A stretch of DNA of 64,000 nucleotides from an uncultured Selenomonadales bacterium (GCA_947165295.1 CAMUZU010000008.1:1-64000); one strand, 5' to 3'. Positions 18,158-27,523 are shown, numbered from the stretch's first letter. Translations and numbers: made by a program. The notes: generated by a model from the sequence alone, not told the origin.

Positions 18158-19150
18158 ATGAAGAAATTGATTAACGCGGTTGACGCCGTCGAAGAACAAA
18201 TGATTCTCGGTCTGGTCAAGTCCGCGCCGACAAAACTTGCCAAGCTCGATTACGGCAATGTCGTCGTCCGTGCGCAAAAAAAATCCGACGACAAAGTTGC
18301 GCTTGTCAGCGGCGGCGGATCGGGTCACGAACCTGCACACGGCGGTTTCGTCGGCAAAGGCATGTTGGATTGCGCGGTTGCGGGAGCGGTCTTCACGTCG
18401 CCCACGCCCGATAAAATCTTCGAGGGCATTAAAGCCGTCGCAACGGATCAAGGCGTCCTGTGTATCGTCAAGAATTACACGGGCGACGTTTTGAATTTTG
18501 AGATGGCTATGGACATGGCGGCCGACGAAGACATCAAAGTCGCGCATGTTGTCGTTAATGACGACGTGGCAGTTCAGGACAGCCTGTACACCACGGGTCG
18601 TCGTGGCGTTGCGGGAACAATCCTCGTGCACAAAATCGCGGGTGCCAAAGCCGAAACGGGCGCAACTCTCGACGAAGTTAAAGCCGTCGCCGAAAAAGTT
18701 ATCGCCAACGTTCGCACAATGGGCATGGCAATTTCTCCGTGCACAGTTCCCGCCGCGGGCAAACCCGGCTTTGAACTCACCGAAGACGAAATGGAAATCG
18801 GCATCGGAATTCACGGCGAACCGGGCACTCACCGCGACAAGTTGCAGTCCGCCGACGAAATTGCCAAAAGTTTGCTCGACAAAATTCTTGCCGACATCGA
18901 CTTCAAGGGCAGCGAAGTCGTCGTCATGGTCAACGGCATGGGCGCGACTCCGCTCATGGAACTTTACATCATCAACAATTTCGTGCAAGATTATTTGGCT
19001 CAAGCGGGCGTCAAAGTTTACGATACAATGGTCGGCAACTTCATGACGTCAATCGAAATGGCGGGCTTTTCGCTCACGCTGCTCAAGCTTGACGACGAAC
19101 TCAAACAACTTTACGACGCGCCCGCCGATACTCCCGCGCTCAAGAGGTAA
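18158..19150 (+). CDS. dhaK: Dihydroxyacetone kinase, substrate-binding subunit DhaK
   Basis: 330 residues from ATG 18158 (GGGAGGG upstream). SGGGSGHEPAHGGFVGKGML is the Dha-binding loop and GIGIHGEPG carries the histidine (about residue 219) that binds dihydroxyacetone covalently. First gene of dhaK-dhaL-dhaM; the kinase uses PEP through the PTS instead of ATP, producing dihydroxyacetone phosphate in the cytoplasm. The longer frame from 18122 lacks a ribosome binding site. Confidence 0.95.
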   Translation: MKKLINAVDAVEEQMILGLVKSAPTKLAKLDYGNVVVRAQKKSDDKVALVSGGGSGHEPAHGGFVGKGMLDCAVAGAVFTSPTPDKIFEGIKAVATDQGVLCIVKNYTGDVLNFEMAMDMAADEDIKVAHVVVNDDVAVQDSLYTTGRRGVAGTILVHKIAGAKAETGATLDEVKAVAEKVIANVRTMGMAISPCTVPAAGKPGFELTEDEMEIGIGIHGEPGTHRDKLQSADEIAKSLLDKILADIDFKGSEVVVMVNGMGATPLMELYIINNFVQDYLAQAGVKVYDTMVGNFMTSIEMAGFSLTLLKLDDELKQLYDAPADTPALKR

Positions 19151-19155
19151 CCGAC

Positions 19156-19788
19156 ATGACCGACAGCAAACAGATTATCGCGATTGTTGAAGCCGTCGCG
19201 AACAAAATCGAAGCCGAAAAAGATTTCCTCACGCAGCTTGACAACGAAATTGGCGACGGTGACCACGGCATTAATCTTGCACGCGGTTTCAAGGCAGTTC
19301 AAGCGAAGTTGCCGACACTTGCCGACAAAGACATTGGCGCGATTTTGAAAGGCGTCGGCATGGAACTCGTCTCGACGGTCGGCGGCGCATCGGGACCCCT
19401 GTACGGTACCGCTTTCATGAAGGCCGGCAACGTCACCAAAGGCAAGCTCGAACTCACGGACGCGGAATTTGCCTCGGCGATCGACGCGGCGATTAACGGC
19501 GTCAAAATGCGCGGCAAGGCTGTCGAAGGCGAAAAAACCATGCTTGACGCGCTGTGTCCCGCTTACAAAGCTCTCAAAGACGGTCTCGACGCGGGCAAAA
19601 CTTTGGTTGACGCTTTGGCGGACGGAGTGACTGCGGCTCAAAACGGCGTCGAATTCACCAAGACAATTATCGCCACGAAAGGTCGCGCCAGTTACCTCAA
19701 AGAACGCAGTCTCGGTCATCAAGACCCCGGCGCAACGTCGTCGCTGTTCATGTTGCAATGTGCGCTTGAAGTCCTGCGGGAGGCGTGA
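19156..19788 (+). CDS. dhaL: Dihydroxyacetone kinase, nucleotide subunit DhaL
   Basis: 210 residues. The EIGDGDHGINL motif (31-41) supplies the aspartates that hold Mg-ADP, and GGASGPLYGTAFMKAG is the second nucleotide loop. ADP stays bound as cofactor and is rephosphorylated by DhaM. Starts 5 nt after dhaK, so translationally linked. Full family length. Confidence 0.95.
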   Translation: MTDSKQIIAIVEAVANKIEAEKDFLTQLDNEIGDGDHGINLARGFKAVQAKLPTLADKDIGAILKGVGMELVSTVGGASGPLYGTAFMKAGNVTKGKLELTDAEFASAIDAAINGVKMRGKAVEGEKTMLDALCPAYKALKDGLDAGKTLVDALADGVTAAQNGVEFTKTIIATKGRASYLKERSLGHQDPGATSSLFMLQCALEVLREA

Positions 19789-19790
19789 AC

Positions 19791-20177
19791 ATGGTCGGTA
19801 TCGTCATTGTTTCGCACAGCCAAAAACTTGCGGAAGGCGTCGTTGAACTTGCGCGCATGATGGCGGCCGAAGCTCCGATTGCGGCGGCGGGCGGTCTTGA
19901 CGACGGAAACTTCGGCACAAGCTACGAAAAAATTTCTGCGGCGATTGAGTCGGTTTATTCGGCGGACGGCGTCGCTGTACTTATGGACATGGGTTCCGCC
20001 GTCATGACAACCGAAATGGTGCTTGAAGACCTCGAACGCGACAACGTCAAAATGCTTGACTGTCCGCTTGTCGAAGGTGCCGTGCTTGCCGCAGTTGAAT
20101 CTGTCGGCGGAATTTCTTTGGACGCGTTGACCGAAAGAATCGCCGAAGCCCGCGCCGTCAAGAAGCTCGACAACTAA
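19791..20177 (+). CDS. dhaM: PTS-dependent dihydroxyacetone kinase phosphotransferase DhaM (EIIA domain only)
   Basis: 128 residues from ATG 19791 with GGGAGG upstream (a GTG at 19785 overlaps the dhaL stop but is nearer to the site). A mannose-type EIIA fold with MVGIVIVSHSQKLAEG, where His9 is phosphorylated, and GVAVLMDMGSAVMTTEM. Only the EIIA domain is present, as in Firmicutes; the HPr and EI-like domains of the E. coli protein are absent. It passes phosphate from HPr to DhaL-ADP. Confidence 0.93.
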   Translation: MVGIVIVSHSQKLAEGVVELARMMAAEAPIAAAGGLDDGNFGTSYEKISAAIESVYSADGVAVLMDMGSAVMTTEMVLEDLERDNVKMLDCPLVEGAVLAAVESVGGISLDALTERIAEARAVKKLDN

Positions 20178-20313
20178 AAAATCCGCTGTCGGAAGTTTGA
20201 CAAAGCGGCGTCACTGTGTTAAATTTCTAATGCTTAATGAAGCAAAAATCGTGGCAGGCAACCGATGCAAAGCGTCGACTCCTTCCTCGTTAATGACTTA
20301 ACTCAGTTCAGAG

Positions 20314-20340
20314 CCGTTGCGCAGACGGCTTATTTTTTCC
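20314..20340 (+). terminator. Likely terminator of dhaKLM
   Basis: GCCGT at 20314-20318 pairs with ACGGC at 20326-20330, followed by TTATTTTTT. It lies about 140 bp after dhaM. Confidence 0.6.
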
Positions 20341-20420
20341 GTTGAAGTGGTCGATGAGCGCGAGGACGAAACAGTTGATGTTCACCGCGACGTTTCGACA
20401 ACTGAACGCGTTACTGTAAA

Positions 20421-20459
20421 CAAAAATCCCCGACGGTCAACAGACTGCGGGGTTTTTTT
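20421..20459. terminator. Bidirectional terminator
   Basis: CCCCG (20428-20432) and CGGGG (20448-20452) with inner partial pairing, a T run on the right and an A run on the left. It can end the minus-strand PTS operon and the plus-strand dha transcript. Confidence 0.75.
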
Positions 20460-20504
20460 GTTCGCGGCGACGACGCTCAAACGATGACAAAGATACGTCG
20501 CGAC

Positions 20505-20536
20505 AACTGTTCCGCCGCTTTTAAAGCGGCTTTTTT
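20505..20536 (+). repeat. AACTGTTCC-palindrome repeat, copy a
   Basis: AACTGTTCC followed by GCCGCTTTTAAAGCGGC and six T. The same AACTGTTCC(C/G)CCGCTTTTAAAGCGG core occurs at 47174 and 61939. With its T run this copy could also act as a terminator. Confidence 0.7.
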
Positions 20537-20542
20537 GTGCGA

Positions 20543-21913
20543 TTAAGTTTCGGGCGGGTCGTCGAAGCCGACAAACCACGTTGCGATAAATCCGACGACG
20601 TAAGACGTTGCAAGCCCAATCAAGTAAACCGCGATGTTGTTCGTCGTGGCGGCAAGCGGCAAGCCCGAAATGCCCAACGTCGCCGCGCCGACCATGAAAG
20701 TCGCTTGAACTGCACCGCCGAACGCTCCGCCGACACACGCGCAGATAAACGGCTTGAACAGCGGGAACGTCACGCCGTAAATCAACGGTTCACCGACGCC
20801 CATCATGCCGACGGGAAGTGCCGACGCGATTGTTTTCTTGAGGAATTTGTTTTTCGTCTTGAAGTAAACCGCGATTGACGCGCCGACTTGTCCGCCGCCC
20901 GCCATTGCCAAAATCGGAAGCAGAATCGTCACGCCGAACTGTGAAATTAAGTCGACGTGAATCGGCGTCATTGCTTGATGAATTCCCAGCATGACAAGAG
21001 GCAACCACACGCCCGCAAGTACGAAGCCGACGATTGCGCCACCCGATTGAATTGCAGTCGTAGCCGCCGTGCCGATTGCGTCCGACAACGCGCCGCCAAT
21101 CGGTTGCAAGATGAATATCGCCGCCGCGCCCGCGATTAAAACCGTCACCAGAGGCGTCAAGAACAAGTCGAACATTTCGGGGATGATTTTGTGCAGACGT
21201 TTTTCAAGCTGTGCACCGACTGCCGCGACGATTATCACGGAGATAACGCCGCCGCGTCCGGGCACCAGCGCGTTGCCGAAAATGTTCACGTCCGCAAGCG
21301 CGGGATGAGTCATCAACGCCGCAAGCACGCCGCCGATAATCGGTGTCCCGCCGAAAACTCTTGCCGCGTTAACGCCGACGAACAAGTTCATGCCCCAGAA
21401 AACCGCGTTGCCCGCAACCATGAGTAGCTTGACAATCGGGTCGCCTTCAAGCGCGGGTGAAATTTTTATCGCCAAGCTGACAAGTCCCGTAAGCAGGCCG
21501 CACGCAATAAAACCGGGTATCAGCGGCGTAAAAATACTCGCGACCTTCTTGAAGAACAGCTTGACGGGCGTGGCGTTGCGCTGACGAATTTGTTCGTGCA
21601 GAGCTTTGCCGTCGCCGACTTTGACCGTGTTACTCTTTTCGAGAATTTCGTTGACGACACCCGTGACGGAAGTCGCCTTGCCCGCGCCGAGGATAACTTG
21701 AACTTCGTCGCCGTCGATGTTGACGCCGAGCACGCCGTCGATTTTCTCAAGTGCCTTAATCATGAAGTCGTTTCGTTCAAAAAGCCGCATACGCAAGCGC
21801 GTCATGCAGTTGGTGACTTGGGTCGCGTCCGAGTGCATGACGTTGCCCGTGCCGCCGACCGTGTCAAGAATTTGTTTGGCAAGCTCCTCGTTAGTAATTG
21901 TAATCGTCTCCAA
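20543..21913 (-). CDS. PTS EIIBC component, glucose/sucrose superfamily, closest to MurNAc type
   Basis: 456 residues. EIIB domain 1 to about 90 with phosphorylatable Cys36 in QVTNCMTRLRMRL, then an EIIC domain of about ten membrane segments (ASIFTPLIPGFIACGLL, MLGIHQAMTPIHVDLI, PVGMMGVGEPLIYGVTFP). Domain order and motifs fit the sucrose/trehalose/MurNAc branch; the EIIC wording is nearest to MurP as I remember it. No EIIA domain, so it would borrow one. TTG start at 21913 is adjacent to the stop of the transglutaminase gene and has no clear ribosome binding site, implying translational coupling. No murQ or sugar hydrolase is nearby, so substrate is open. Confidence 0.8.
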   Translation of the reverse strand: METITITNEELAKQILDTVGGTGNVMHSDATQVTNCMTRLRMRLFERNDFMIKALEKIDGVLGVNIDGDEVQVILGAGKATSVTGVVNEILEKSNTVKVGDGKALHEQIRQRNATPVKLFFKKVASIFTPLIPGFIACGLLTGLVSLAIKISPALEGDPIVKLLMVAGNAVFWGMNLFVGVNAARVFGGTPIIGGVLAALMTHPALADVNIFGNALVPGRGGVISVIIVAAVGAQLEKRLHKIIPEMFDLFLTPLVTVLIAGAAAIFILQPIGGALSDAIGTAATTAIQSGGAIVGFVLAGVWLPLVMLGIHQAMTPIHVDLISQFGVTILLPILAMAGGGQVGASIAVYFKTKNKFLKKTIASALPVGMMGVGEPLIYGVTFPLFKPFICACVGGAFGGAVQATFMVGAATLGISGLPLAATTNNIAVYLIGLATSYVVGFIATWFVGFDDPPET

Positions 21914-22507
21914 TCAATAGAACGGTTCAAAATAGCCCCAACGAACTTCGGCGTTTTCGTATGAACCGGGCGTTTCGTCGTAAGTCATGCAGAAACGGTA
22001 ATATTCGCCCGCGCCGATGTTGTCGTCAATCTGCGGATCGAAAACGTATTCGACGCCGTCAATCGCAATGACGCACCAAATGTGACCCGTCATGCCGCCC
22101 GAAGCCCGCGCAGTCAAACCGTAAACCGTGTAACAATTCAAGCCGATAGCCCGCGTCAAAGCCGCAAACGCGCAAGAATAATCGTCACAGGCTCCGACGT
22201 GCCCCGTCAACATGCCGTAAGCGCGAGCCGTGCCGTTGTCTTCGGGGAAGTCAAGTCGCAGGACGTTGTCGCCGTAACTGCAGGTGTCGACAAGATAGTT
22301 ATAACACGCGAGAACTTTTTCGTAAGTGGACATGCCGTCGTAAGTTATCGCCGCCAAAGTTTGCGCAACAGCCGCGTCGCAGTAATCGTCGCCCGTCAAT
22401 GTCGGGTAAAGTTCGGCGTTGTTTAACAGATATTCGGCGTCCGACGCTTGAACGGGACTTGTCAACAGGCACAGCGTCAACGCCAGCGTCGCGAAGAAAT
22501 TTTTCAT
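21914..22507 (-). CDS. Secreted transglutaminase-like cysteine protease-fold protein
   Basis: 197 residues from ATG 22507, with a signal peptide ending near VQA (residues 19-21). Transglutaminase-core triad visible: Cys107 in HVGACDDYSCAFAALTRAIG, His142 in TGHIWCVIAIDG and Asp157 in YVFDPQ. The start overlaps the stop of the upstream phosphatase gene (ATGA) and has GGAGG. It probably acts on peptides or cell-wall peptides in the periplasm. Middle gene of a phosphatase-transglutaminase-PTS operon. Confidence 0.82.
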   Translation of the reverse strand: MKNFFATLALTLCLLTSPVQASDAEYLLNNAELYPTLTGDDYCDAAVAQTLAAITYDGMSTYEKVLACYNYLVDTCSYGDNVLRLDFPEDNGTARAYGMLTGHVGACDDYSCAFAALTRAIGLNCYTVYGLTARASGGMTGHIWCVIAIDGVEYVFDPQIDDNIGAGEYYRFCMTYDETPGSYENAEVRWGYFEPFY

Positions 22508-23436
22508 CGTTTGACCTCCGTAAGCCACTCAGACCACTGCAAGCCGATCTGTTCGTTGCGCGTGCCTTGAACGAATTCATAAAACAGCCGAATTTTCTTC
22601 GCACGGTCGCGGCTCATCTTCGCATACCAGTCGTCGCCTTCGGGCTCAACCAAAAGATTCGAGCCGCCCAAAAGATATTGCCGCTTGCAAATCTCCTCAA
22701 GCGACACGTCGGGATTCTTCATGATGTCGTACATGACAAGGAAAGTCGTCGTGCGCCCGTGACCGGCTTGGCAGTGGAAGTGCAACCACGAATTTTCGGG
22801 CAACGTCGCAATGAAGCTGATAAACTCGTCGACAACTTCGGGCGCGGGAAACTGCATGTCCGCCGCCGCGAAACGCATGTATTCGACGCCGACTTGTCCG
22901 CAAACGTCGCGTTCGGTTTGCATGAAGCGCGGAACAATCGTCACGGGCTTGAACGTTTGCTTATCGGCGTTGCCCAAAGGCTTGAAGGTCGTTTCCACGC
23001 CGCGCAGGTCGTCAAGCAGTTTGACTTCGGTCGCCTCAACTTCGGCGGAAGTTTTGCCCGCGTTGGCTGCGTTGTGTTCAATCCACCAGCTGACGGGAAT
23101 TGAATTCGCGAAGCCGTGAGACTCCTGCCGCAGGTCGACGACGATAATTTTCGCGACGGAGTCAATCGCCGAAACTTTGTCGCGAAGTTCGTTCAAAGCC
23201 CGTTCGGAAGGTTGCGCGCCCGCCGAAGCGTGAAGTTCGTCCAAACCTGCGCGGGTCGGCTCTTTTGAACGTGCGTCGACGTGCCAATCGTCGGTCATCA
23301 AGCGGAAGTTTCGCAAGCCGTCGGAAGCGGAACCGTCCAGCCGACAGACAAGCGGATTTTTCTTCGCCGAAGCCGCAGAGAAAATTGTCACGCTCAACAG
23401 CAAAATCAACGCGCCGACAAAAAATTTCTTCGCCAA
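22504..23436 (-). CDS. Cysteine phytase / PTP-like inositol phosphatase, secreted
   Basis: 310 residues from TTG 23436, which sits 7 nt after GGGAG and directly starts a signal peptide (AKKFFVGALILLLSVTIF, AASA cleavage). An upstream TTG at 23451 would add five residues. The protein-tyrosine-phosphatase P-loop HCQAGHGRTT has Cys about 222 and Arg about 228, and the preceding IIVVDLRQESHGFANSIPVS fits the PTP-like phytase (PhyA) family first described in Selenomonas ruminantium. It removes phosphates from myo-inositol phosphates in the periplasm. Confidence 0.87.
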   Translation of the reverse strand: MAKKFFVGALILLLSVTIFSAASAKKNPLVCRLDGSASDGLRNFRLMTDDWHVDARSKEPTRAGLDELHASAGAQPSERALNELRDKVSAIDSVAKIIVVDLRQESHGFANSIPVSWWIEHNAANAGKTSAEVEATEVKLLDDLRGVETTFKPLGNADKQTFKPVTIVPRFMQTERDVCGQVGVEYMRFAAADMQFPAPEVVDEFISFIATLPENSWLHFHCQAGHGRTTTFLVMYDIMKNPDVSLEEICKRQYLLGGSNLLVEPEGDDWYAKMSRDRAKKIRLFYEFVQGTRNEQIGLQWSEWLTEVKR

Positions 23437-23557
23437 AGCATTCACTCCCAATAAAAATCATTCGCCCGCGAGTTTAACAGGTAATTTTCATTCGGTCAAC
23501 GCCGCCGCGCAGGAATTTCACGCCGTCGACAGAAAACTTTCGACGGAGGCGGTTTAC

Positions 23558-24574
23558 ATGAACACGGAAAAAATTTTGCAACTGATTCGCCCGTACGTCG
23601 TCGAAAGCCAAATGACTTACGCGGACTTCGATCGGGTATTCGGTTTTCTGCCTTTGCGCGAACAATATCCAATCGTTGACGCACTTCGTGACGAGTTGAA
23701 GATTTTTCTTGTCGACGAACTTGTCACAGACGCGACGCCTGCCGACGAAGCCGACGAAACGATTTTAAAGCAGAAGTCGGAGATTCTCGCGTCGAACCGG
23801 ATTTTGATTGAGCTGATTCAACGCGGCGACGAACAGGCGAAGCAAGATTTGTTCGTCAAGAACAGCGGACTCGTTCACAAGTTCGCGCAACGTTACTTGA
23901 ACAGATTTCCCTGCAAACTTGAACTTGAAGACCTCGTGCAGGAAGGCTACCTCGGCATGTTGAAGGCCGCCGAAAAGTTCGACTTCGGCAAGAACACGCA
24001 ATTCAGCACTTACGCGACGTGGTGGATTAAGCAGGCGATTACCCGCGCCATTGACGACACCGGGCTTACCGTGCGGCTGCCCGTGAATCTCGTCGAACAA
24101 ATTTTGAAGGCGACACGGCTCGACCGCGATTTTCAAATGCAAGGTTACGGCGTGCGCGAACGACTTGAACTTATCGCCGAAGCAATGACCGCGAACGTCG
24201 ACCACGTCACGGAACTTTTCAGACTTCGCAACGTGTACATGAACATGACTTCGCTTGACGTTCCTGTCGGCGAAGACGGCGACGCTTTGCTCGGCGACTT
24301 CATCGAAGACCGCGACGCCGAAGCTGTCGAAGACGCCGCAAGTTTCATTCTGCTTAAAGAACAGCTCGACGAAGTTTTGAGCACGTTGACCGCCCGCGAA
24401 AGGGAAGTTTTGACGTTGCGTTTCGGGTTGGCTGACGGCAAAGATCGCACGCTTGAAGAAGTCGGCAAATATTTCAACTTCACCCGCGAACGCGCTCGGC
24501 AAATCGAAGCCAAAGCGTTGCGCAAACTTCGTCACCCCGCACGTGCGAAGAAGCTTAAAGATTTTCTCGACTGA
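23558..24574 (+). CDS. Sigma-70 family RNA polymerase sigma factor
   Basis: 338 residues from ATG 23558 (GGAGG upstream). After an unusual N-terminus of about 75 residues come region 2 (KLELEDLVQEGYLGMLKAAE, FSTYATWWIKQAITRAID), region 3, and region 4 (TAREREVLTLRFGLADGKDR, TLEEVGKYFNFTRERARQIE). Domain 1.2 is not evident and the acidic NCR seen in primary factors is absent, so this looks like an alternative factor. The first 45 residues (LQLIRPYVVESQMTYADFDR) resemble sigma region 1.1. It is followed 12 nt later by a RecQ-like helicase gene. Confidence 0.87.
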   Translation: MNTEKILQLIRPYVVESQMTYADFDRVFGFLPLREQYPIVDALRDELKIFLVDELVTDATPADEADETILKQKSEILASNRILIELIQRGDEQAKQDLFVKNSGLVHKFAQRYLNRFPCKLELEDLVQEGYLGMLKAAEKFDFGKNTQFSTYATWWIKQAITRAIDDTGLTVRLPVNLVEQILKATRLDRDFQMQGYGVRERLELIAEAMTANVDHVTELFRLRNVYMNMTSLDVPVGEDGDALLGDFIEDRDAEAVEDAASFILLKEQLDEVLSTLTAREREVLTLRFGLADGKDRTLEEVGKYFNFTRERARQIEAKALRKLRHPARAKKLKDFLD

Positions 24575-24586
24575 GGAGGCACCCGC

Positions 24587-27523
24587 ATGACCAACGAAAT
24601 TATTTCAGCCCGCGTGCGTGAAGTTGTCGACAAACTTCCGCGTGACAAAAATTCCGTCGTCGTGTTGAAAGGCGTTCCGTTAAGTTTGTTCGGTGAAGTT
24701 GCCGACCTTGACGCGGCGGCGAACAATCCGCTGAATTACTTCCTGCGACTGACGGGCGAACGAAAGTTTTTGTCGCACGAAGAATTCATCTTGCTCGGCG
24801 GCGTTGTATTGATGCAGTTCGCGGCGGTTTACGTCGTCGACAACAATTCCTGCGGCGACGAATATCCGATTGAGCAAAACTTTTCCGACGCGACGAAGAA
24901 ACTTTTGCTTGATCACTTCGCACGGCTTGAGGACGCCGACGACTCCGCCGAAGACATCGACGCGGGCAAAATTGTCGACATCTTCACCGACCTGCGCGAA
25001 GATAACGTTTTGCTCGGCGTGTACAACGACGCGGAACTTTTGAGCAACTCGAAAGTCACCGTGACGAATCTGTTTACCGCCGCGAATAAAGTTGTTCGTC
25101 CGTCGACGAAAAAAGTTTCTCGCCGTAAAAATCTTCCGCTCGTTCACCGTGAAGAGTTCGCCGACATCTTGAAGCGGCTGTGGAATTTCAACGCGTTCAG
25201 GACGTTCAAAGTTTACGACATGCAAAAGCTTGACGCGGGCGAAAAAGTTATCCGCGACGTTTCGCAGGAACAAATCATTTCGGACATCGTCGCGCAGGTT
25301 GAGCTGTGTCTCGGCGGCAAAAATTTCCGCGACGTGTTTGTCACGGCACCGACGGGCGCGGGAAAATCCGTCATCTTCCAGCTGCCCGCGATTTACCTTG
25401 CCGAACGTTTCAACTTGCTGACGATTGTCGTGTCGCCGCTGATTGCGCTGATGAACGACCATGTCATCAACTTGGGGCTGAAGAACTTCGACGGCGTCGA
25501 AACGATTAACTCCGAAACTCCGCCGAACAAACGTGCGCAGATTGTCGAAAAAATTTCGTCGGGCAAGTGCAACCTGCTTTACGTGTCGCCCGAAACTTTG
25601 GTTCACCGCAGTGACATCGATCAACTTATCGGCGGGCGAACAATCGGGCTTGTCGTCATTGACGAAGCGCACATCGTCACCACCTGGGGCAAGCAGTTCC
25701 GACCCGATTACTGGTATCTGGGCGATTACATCGGCCGCCTGCGAAAAGTTCAGCGCGACGCCAAAGGTCACGGCTTTGTTATCGCGGCTTTCACGGCGAC
25801 GGCGATTTATCACGGCGCGGACGACATGTACGACGAAACTTTGAGCGCGCTGAACATGTTCGACCCGATAACTTACCTCGGACGTGTCAAGCGCGACGAC
25901 ATCGAAATTAAAATCGACACGCAACCTTTGCCGACGGGCACGCGACTTGAGGACGCCAAGTATTCCGAACTGCTTAACGTCGTCAGGCGTGCAAACATCT
26001 TCGGCGAAAAAACGCTGATTTACTTTCCGTTCGTGCGGCTCGTTGAAGACGCGAAATATTTTTTGCGTGCGGCGGGCGAAAACGTCGAGATTTATCACGG
26101 GCGACTTCGCAAGGAGGACAAGCGCGACGCTTACGACAACTTCCGCGGCGGCAAAAGTCCCGTCATGCTCGCGACGAAGGCTTTCGGCATGGGCATTGAC
26201 ATCAGCGACATCAAAAGCGTGTGGCACTTCGCGGCACCCGGCTCCGTCTGCGATTACGTGCAGGAAATTGGTCGTGCGGCTCGTGCGGACAACTTCAACG
26301 GCGCGGCGTGTTATCATTACGACAAGCGCGATTTCAAGTACGTCAAAACTCTGCACCGACTCTCCGCGATTAAAAAATATCAGCTCGTCGAAGTGCTCAA
26401 GAAAATTCGTGAGCTGTATTATCGCGGCGGCGGCAAGAACTTTCTGCTGTTGGACGCGGAAAATTTTTCGTACATCTTCGACAGCGACGACGAAGAAGAC
26501 AGCGTTGCCAAAGTCAAGCTCGCCTTGCTGACCGTGCAAAAAGATTTCGAGTTGCGCACGGGTTTTTCGCCGCTTCGAGTGCGTCCCTGTCCAATGTTCG
26601 CGAAAGGTTTCTTCAAGATGAGCGCGTCGACGAAAAAATTTCTCGTCGGCAAGTTCGGCAACTGCGTCGAATCGACGGCGGCGGCGGATATTTTTTCCGT
26701 GAACCTGAAGACCGTTTGGGAGTCGAATTTCGGCAACGTGACTTTCCCGCAATTCAAGCACATGATTTATTCGGCGGACGACGCCTTACCCGACGAACTG
26801 AAAAAACTTCAGCCGACGTTGCGCGTCACGATCGATTACAAGAAAAATTTCCGCGAAGTCTTCGGGAAGTTCTTCGACAAGTTTAAAGCCGTCGTCGCTC
26901 AATCAATCAGCGAACAGAAAATTATTTCGGTCGACGATTTGCGGACTCAACTTTTCGGCGCAAGAGTTTCCGAATTCAAGGCGCGCAACACCTGCGAAGT
27001 TCTTTTGTCGGCGGCGGACGCTTACGGCAAAAATTTTTACACGGGCGGCGCAACGCTGTTCATGAAACATTTCGCGGGCGGCAGTTTCGGCTACCGTTTC
27101 AACCCCGCGATAAAAATTTTCTTCGCGTGGGTCGAACGAATTTTCAACGCGCTGATTGACGGCACGGTCGACGACAAATTTTTCATCACCGACGAACTCG
27201 GCAAGACAAGTCGGGCGGAATTCGTCACGGTACTCGGTGTTTTGGAAGCGGCGGGCGTTTTGACGTTCAACATGTCGGGCGGCGCGGGCAACCAACTTGC
27301 AATTCGCGTCCTGCAAGTCAACAAGCTCAAGCGAATCGTCGACAGGCCGCAAAGTTACCGCAACAGAATTCTTGACCTTCAAGAGGCGCGCCACAAACTT
27401 TCAATCGCAATGCTCACGCACATTTACGAAGGCAACTTCACCAACGCGCAACTTTGGGACGTGCTGGAAGATTATTTTCTCGGCAAAATTCCCGACGAAG
27501 TTTTGTCCGCAACCGCAACGTAA
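24587..27523 (+). CDS. RecQ-like DEAD/DEAH helicase, 978 aa
   Basis: Residues 1 to about 215 are a unique N-terminal region. SF2 helicase motifs follow: Walker A APTGAGKS (254-261), VVSPLIALMNDHV, VIDEAHIVTTWGKQFRPDYW with DEAH at 359-362, AFTATA, KTLIYFP, and motif VI QEIGRAAR. The DEAH and WGKQFRPDY wording is RecQ type. The C-terminal 400 residues have no RQC/HRDC signature that I can see. The length and flanking modules are unlike housekeeping RecQ (about 600-700 aa). Same transcript as the sigma factor. Likely 3'-5' DNA helicase; biological role unknown, possibly genome defence or stress repair. Confidence 0.85.
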   Translation: MTNEIISARVREVVDKLPRDKNSVVVLKGVPLSLFGEVADLDAAANNPLNYFLRLTGERKFLSHEEFILLGGVVLMQFAAVYVVDNNSCGDEYPIEQNFSDATKKLLLDHFARLEDADDSAEDIDAGKIVDIFTDLREDNVLLGVYNDAELLSNSKVTVTNLFTAANKVVRPSTKKVSRRKNLPLVHREEFADILKRLWNFNAFRTFKVYDMQKLDAGEKVIRDVSQEQIISDIVAQVELCLGGKNFRDVFVTAPTGAGKSVIFQLPAIYLAERFNLLTIVVSPLIALMNDHVINLGLKNFDGVETINSETPPNKRAQIVEKISSGKCNLLYVSPETLVHRSDIDQLIGGRTIGLVVIDEAHIVTTWGKQFRPDYWYLGDYIGRLRKVQRDAKGHGFVIAAFTATAIYHGADDMYDETLSALNMFDPITYLGRVKRDDIEIKIDTQPLPTGTRLEDAKYSELLNVVRRANIFGEKTLIYFPFVRLVEDAKYFLRAAGENVEIYHGRLRKEDKRDAYDNFRGGKSPVMLATKAFGMGIDISDIKSVWHFAAPGSVCDYVQEIGRAARADNFNGAACYHYDKRDFKYVKTLHRLSAIKKYQLVEVLKKIRELYYRGGGKNFLLLDAENFSYIFDSDDEEDSVAKVKLALLTVQKDFELRTGFSPLRVRPCPMFAKGFFKMSASTKKFLVGKFGNCVESTAAADIFSVNLKTVWESNFGNVTFPQFKHMIYSADDALPDELKKLQPTLRVTIDYKKNFREVFGKFFDKFKAVVAQSISEQKIISVDDLRTQLFGARVSEFKARNTCEVLLSAADAYGKNFYTGGATLFMKHFAGGSFGYRFNPAIKIFFAWVERIFNALIDGTVDDKFFITDELGKTSRAEFVTVLGVLEAAGVLTFNMSGGAGNQLAIRVLQVNKLKRIVDRPQSYRNRILDLQEARHKLSIAMLTHIYEGNFTNAQLWDVLEDYFLGKIPDEVLSATAT

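Larger units (their letters stand above)
20178..20542. other. Intergenic region between dhaM and the PTS gene
   Basis: 365 bp with no convincing gene. It holds two terminator hairpins (20314-20330 and 20428-20452) and one copy of the CCGCTTTTAAAGCGG palindromic repeat (20505-20530). Short open frames here (for example WSMSARTKQLMFTATFRQLN) have no start signal. Confidence 0.6.

Noticed and set aside
24680-26761. 693-codon open frame on the minus strand inside the helicase gene
   Set aside because: Exact antisense of the helicase; composition (Arg/Val/Phe-rich, no motif) is that of a shadow frame created by the strong GC codon bias.
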